Assembly: GCA_902406135.1 (NCBI GenBank)
Contig: CABPCX010000053.1
Location: forward strand, 1 to 9,145
Direction of reading: 5' to 3'
From: an uncultured Eubacteriales bacterium
GTDB lineage: Bacteria > Bacillota > Clostridia > Lachnospirales > Anaerotignaceae
DNA length: 9,145 nucleotides
Shown: positions 6,637 through 9,145 of the stretch, piece by piece
Layout of the letters: each line of letters opens with the position of its first letter
Position numbering within the stretch: position 1 is the stretch's first letter
Program-made: the position numbers and the translations under genes
The notes under the pieces: generated by a model
The model's database searches: none
What the model saw: the letters and a program-made list of their open reading frames with translations, nothing else
Told to the model about the DNA's origin: nothing

Positions 6637-6645
6637 ATTATAACA
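6637..6645 (-). promoter_or_regulatory. Extended -10 promoter of the PAS regulator-thioesterase unit
   Basis: TGTTATAAT on the minus strand is a perfect TATAAT with the upstream TG of an extended -10 element. No good -35 is found 16-18 bases further up, which such promoters can do without. Transcription would start near 6630, leaving a leader of about 68 bases. It lies in the 103-base gap after acpS, which lacks a terminator, so read-through from acpS is also possible. Confidence 0.65.
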
Positions 6646-6665
6646 TATTTTCACATAAAATAAAG

Positions 6666-7025
6666 TCATTCAATAACGCAAAAAGCGACAGCCTGGCTGC
6701 GCTCATGCGAAATGCTTATATGTATATGTTCACATCCCAGCCTGTTAAAAAGCTGCTCTGCGCCGCCATACAGATTTACGTACGGCCTGCCGCTTGTGTC
6801 GGTGCATATTTCTATATCTGTTATTTTAAAGCCGGCAAAACCAGTGCCAAGGGCTTTGCTTACAGCTTCCTTGGCAGCCCAGATGCCGGCTGCGGTATGA
6901 ACAGGGCGGTCTTTTACTCTTTCCTGTTCATACTCCGTATATACTTTTTTGATAAATTTCTGGTTATCCGCCAGTTCTTCAAATCTATTTATTTCGACAA
7001 TGTCACAGCCTATACCTTTTATCAT
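6666..7025 (-). CDS. acpS: Holo-[acyl-carrier-protein] synthase
   Basis: This 119-residue protein is a typical full-length AcpS. It transfers the 4'-phosphopantetheine arm from coenzyme A to the conserved serine of apo-ACP in the cytosol, making the carrier active for fatty-acid synthesis. The N-terminus MIKGIGCDIVEI carries the magnesium ligand D8. The second signature, GIWAAKEAVSKALGTGF (residues 47-63), carries the other metal ligand E53. The C-terminal SISHERSQAVAFCVIE (104-119) is also family-typical. The ATG at 7025 is 8 bases after the acyl-CoA synthetase stop, and its GAGGTGA ribosome binding site overlaps that stop codon, so translation is probably coupled. It appears to be the last gene of the fatty-acid operon tail. 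All key residues are present. Confidence 0.97.
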   Translation of the reverse strand: MIKGIGCDIVEINRFEELADNQKFIKKVYTEYEQERVKDRPVHTAAGIWAAKEAVSKALGTGFAGFKITDIEICTDTSGRPYVNLYGGAEQLFNRLGCEHIHISISHERSQAVAFCVIE

Positions 7026-7028
7026 AGG

Positions 7029-7035
7029 TCACCTC
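7029..7035 (-). promoter_or_regulatory. Ribosome binding site of acpS overlapping the preceding stop codon
   Basis: GAGGTGA on the minus strand overlaps two bases of the TGA stop (7036-7034) of the acyl-CoA synthetase gene and lies 3 bases from the acpS ATG (6 bases from the GAGG core). This fits translational coupling of the two genes. Confidence 0.7.
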
Positions 7036-8671
7036 ATCCGTTCTGACTGCGCAGTACGGTTTTCTGTATTTTTCCGCTGATGGTCTTGGGCATTTCCTTT
7101 ACAAACTCTACAATTCTTATCCACTTATATTCCGCAAGCTTCTGATTGCAGAATTCCTTTATTTCAAGTTCCAGTTTCTTTGAAGGGGCATAATCGTTTC
7201 CAAGTATTACGACCGCTTTGATTGCCTGGCCCCTGAGTCTGTCGGGAACGCCTATGACACTGCATTCAACTACAGCAGGATGTTCCATAAGAACATTCTC
7301 AACTTCATAGGGTCCTACACGGAAACCGCCTGTTTTTATTATATCGTCAAATCTTCCGTGGAACCAGTAAAGTCCGTTTTCGTCCATATATGCGGCATCT
7401 CCCGTATGATAAACGCCGTCTCTCCATACGTATTCATACTGTTTCTCATTGTCAAGATATCCGCAGAATACGCCGGCCTGTCTTCCGTTTTCGGGAGGGA
7501 TTATAACTACCTCTCCTATCTCGCCAACTGAAACCTTTTCTCCTGCCTTATTTCTGAGCTCGATATTATAAAAGGGAGATATGGTGCCCATGGAGCCCTC
7601 AACGGGTTTTCTGCCTTTGAAATTAGCCATAAGAAGTGTTGTTTCTGTCTGGCCGTATCCTTCGCAGAGCTCAAGTCCCGTAAGTTCCGTAAATTTTCTG
7701 AAAACTTCAGGAGCCAGCATTTCGCCTGCCGTTGAAGCATGTTTTAATGTAGGCATATCAGGTATGCCCTTTCTTACGAGATAACGGTAAACCGTAGGAG
7801 GAGCACAGAAAGATGTAACTCCGTATTTATTTATAACTGATGTCAGCTGTTTAGGGTCAAAATTATCAAAGTCAAATACCATAACGGCACTGCCTATGAG
7901 CCACTGTCCGTATATCTTTCCCCAAGATGCCTTTGCCCATCCTGTCTCGGCAACCGTGAAGTGAAGTCCGCCTTCCTCTGCCTGCTGCCAGTACTTTGCT
8001 GTAACGATGTGGGCTAATGGGTATGTGTGGTCATGGATTACACCCTTGGGGTAGCCTGTTGTACCAGATGTAAAATAAAGCATCATTGGGTCGGAAGCAA
8101 GGGTATCTACCCTTTCAAATTTATCGTCTGCTTCCTCCATAGCCTTTGTGAGGTTTTCAAAGCCTTCCACATCAGCCTGTACACACCAGGTCTTTGCTGT
8201 CATTTTCGCATCTTTAAGGGCCTGGGCTACCTTTTCGGGCACTTCGTCCTGAGATGTGCATACAACAGCCTTTACCTTAGCTGCCTTAAGGCGGTATACA
8301 AAGTCGCTGACCGTAAGCATATGGGTCGCGGGTATCATAACCGCTCCCAGCTTATGCAGAGCTACAGCCGCAAACCAGTATTCATAATGGCGTTTCAAAA
8401 CGAGCATAACTTTGTCGCCCTTTGCTATGCCGGCATTTTTGAATACATTGGCCATTTTATTGCTGTATTTCTTTATATCGGAAAATGTAAAGATGTGTTC
8501 CTCATTTTCGGTATTGCACCATACGATTGCTCTTTTTTCGGGAGTCTCATCGGCTATGGCGTCCACAACATCATATCCAAAATTGAAATTGTCGGGATAG
8601 TCAAGGGTAATACTTTTTAATTCTCCGTTTTCTCCTATGACTTCCCTGCAAAATTTTCCATAAATACTCAT
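7034..8671 (-). CDS. AMP-forming acyl-CoA synthetase (ANL superfamily, medium-chain-like)
   Basis: This intact 545-residue enzyme activates a carboxylic acid with ATP to an acyl-adenylate and then joins it to CoA. The ANL motifs appear in order: phosphate loop YFTSGTTGYPKG (199-210), STAGE (313-317), EGYGQTET (337-344), HTGD (422-425), GRFDDIIKTGG (439-449), and the C-terminal SGK with catalytic K534. The pattern around AGEMLAPEVF...LCEGYGQTET most resembles medium-chain (MACS/ACSM-type) synthetases, but the substrate could be short, medium or aromatic. The ATG at 8671 is 9 bases after the accA stop, with an AAGGAG inside the accA end, 12 bases upstream. It sits between accA and acpS, both fatty-acid synthesis genes, so co-expression is likely; a role in reusing free acids is inference. 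No transmembrane segments are evident. Confidence 0.93.
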   Translation of the reverse strand: MSIYGKFCREVIGENGELKSITLDYPDNFNFGYDVVDAIADETPEKRAIVWCNTENEEHIFTFSDIKKYSNKMANVFKNAGIAKGDKVMLVLKRHYEYWFAAVALHKLGAVMIPATHMLTVSDFVYRLKAAKVKAVVCTSQDEVPEKVAQALKDAKMTAKTWCVQADVEGFENLTKAMEEADDKFERVDTLASDPMMLYFTSGTTGYPKGVIHDHTYPLAHIVTAKYWQQAEEGGLHFTVAETGWAKASWGKIYGQWLIGSAVMVFDFDNFDPKQLTSVINKYGVTSFCAPPTVYRYLVRKGIPDMPTLKHASTAGEMLAPEVFRKFTELTGLELCEGYGQTETTLLMANFKGRKPVEGSMGTISPFYNIELRNKAGEKVSVGEIGEVVIIPPENGRQAGVFCGYLDNEKQYEYVWRDGVYHTGDAAYMDENGLYWFHGRFDDIIKTGGFRVGPYEVENVLMEHPAVVECSVIGVPDRLRGQAIKAVVILGNDYAPSKKLELEIKEFCNQKLAEYKWIRIVEFVKEMPKTISGKIQKTVLRSQNG

Positions 8672-8680
8672 ATTTAATAT

Positions 8681-9145
8681 TTACTCCTTAACTATCGCAT
8701 CGGTACCTATACGGCGGAAACGCTCATAACGCTTTCCAACCAGGTCAAGGTCATTTGACAGCTCGCTTATTTCTTCCGTGAGCATAGTACGTATACGATA
8801 ATAAAATTCTTTTTTGCCTAAATCTTTTTCGGAAAGTATACGTTCGATAATTCCAAGGCTTTTTGCATCCTCGGCGGTCAGCTTAAGGCTTGCTGCAGCC
8901 GCATCGGCCTTTGAGGAACTTTTCCATAAAATGCTGGCACAGCCCTCGGGAGATATTACCGAATATACCGAATTCTGAAGCATCCATACACGGTCAGCAA
9001 CAGCAAGGCCTAAAGCTCCGCCGCTTCCGCCTTCGCCTATGAGTATGGATATTATTGGTACGCAGAGGGTGGACATTTCCATAAGGTTTTCGGCTATGGC
9101 CTGCCCCTGACCCCTTTCTTCAGCACCTATACCGCAGTATGCACC
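8681..9145 (-). CDS. accA: Acetyl-CoA carboxylase carboxyltransferase subunit alpha, partial: 5' end beyond window
   Basis: The frame is open from the right edge; the visible 154 residues are the C-terminal half of AccA. The methionine codon at 9082 is internal and not the start. Recognisable stretches are [20 protein letters not shown] at the edge, [31 protein letters not shown], then [15 protein letters not shown] and [18 protein letters not shown]. The glycine-rich GEGGSGGAL and SPEGCA segments belong to the crotonase-like carboxyltransferase fold that, with AccD, moves the carboxyl group from biotin to acetyl-CoA to form malonyl-CoA, the first committed step of fatty-acid synthesis. In related Clostridia accA closes a fab-acc operon, so further fab and acc genes are expected to the right. 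An AccD-AccA fusion cannot be excluded because the start is not visible. Confidence 0.97.
   Translation of the reverse strand, partial: GAYCGIGAEERGQGQAIAENLMEMSTLCVPIISILIGEGGSGGALGLAVADRVWMLQNSVYSVISPEGCASILWKSSSKADAAAASLKLTAEDAKSLGIIERILSEKDLGKKEFYYRIRTMLTEEISELSNDLDLVGKRYERFRRIGTDAIVKE

Noticed and set aside
8027..8620. A long plus-strand reading frame of 197 codons
   Set aside because: It lies wholly inside the acyl-CoA synthetase gene on the opposite strand, whose motifs are unambiguous, and its product shows no recognisable domain.
1..9145. CRISPR arrays, tRNA or rRNA genes, insertion sequences, prophage or origin features
   Set aside because: I saw no regularly spaced repeats, no tRNA-like cloverleaf, no transposase or integrase motifs and no replication-gene signals in either strand.

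Overview
The window is a stretch of low-GC Firmicutes chromosome in which every gene I can support lies on the minus strand, so the genes read right to left. Heavy use of ATA for isoleucine, GGAGG-type ribosome binding sites, an accA-acyl-CoA synthetase-acpS run and a YhgE/Pip-type membrane protein all fit Clostridia. The style of the PAS/SARP-like regulator resembles Lachnospiraceae, but that is an inference from remembered family features, not a database result.

In transcription order there are four blocks. (1) 9145 to 6666 looks like the tail of a fatty-acid biosynthesis operon: the C-terminal half of acetyl-CoA carboxylase subunit AccA (cut by the right edge), an AMP-forming acyl-CoA synthetase, and holo-ACP synthase AcpS, with 8-9 base gaps. 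(2) 6645 to 4099 starts at an extended -10 promoter. It encodes a PAS-domain transcription regulator now split in two by a one-base frameshift, then a 4HBT-fold acyl-CoA thioesterase, and ends at a strong terminator. (3) 4066 to 1303 has a promoter overlapped by a perfect 13-bp inverted repeat, a YhgE/Pip family membrane protein whose true N-terminus is cut off by a second frameshift, a small unrecognised membrane protein, and a terminator. (4) 1286 to 1 has a near-consensus promoter with a palindromic BlaI-type operator, a BlaI/MecI/CopY repressor, and an overlapping M56 (BlaR1/MecR1-like) metalloprotease that runs off the left edge. The M56 gene has a clear HELTH zinc motif.

Blocks 1 and 2 both concern acyl chains: malonyl-CoA supply, free-acid activation, ACP maturation and acyl-CoA hydrolysis. 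The PAS regulator may sense something related, but nothing in the sequence shows its ligand. Block 4 is a self-contained sensor-protease/repressor pair; no beta-lactamase or other obvious target is in view.

I do not see a new kind of system. The points most worth following up are the two frameshifted genes, both of which can be rebuilt in detail, and the two operator-like palindromes. No RNA genes, mobile elements or CRISPR arrays were found, and no gene-free stretch exceeds about 220 bases.
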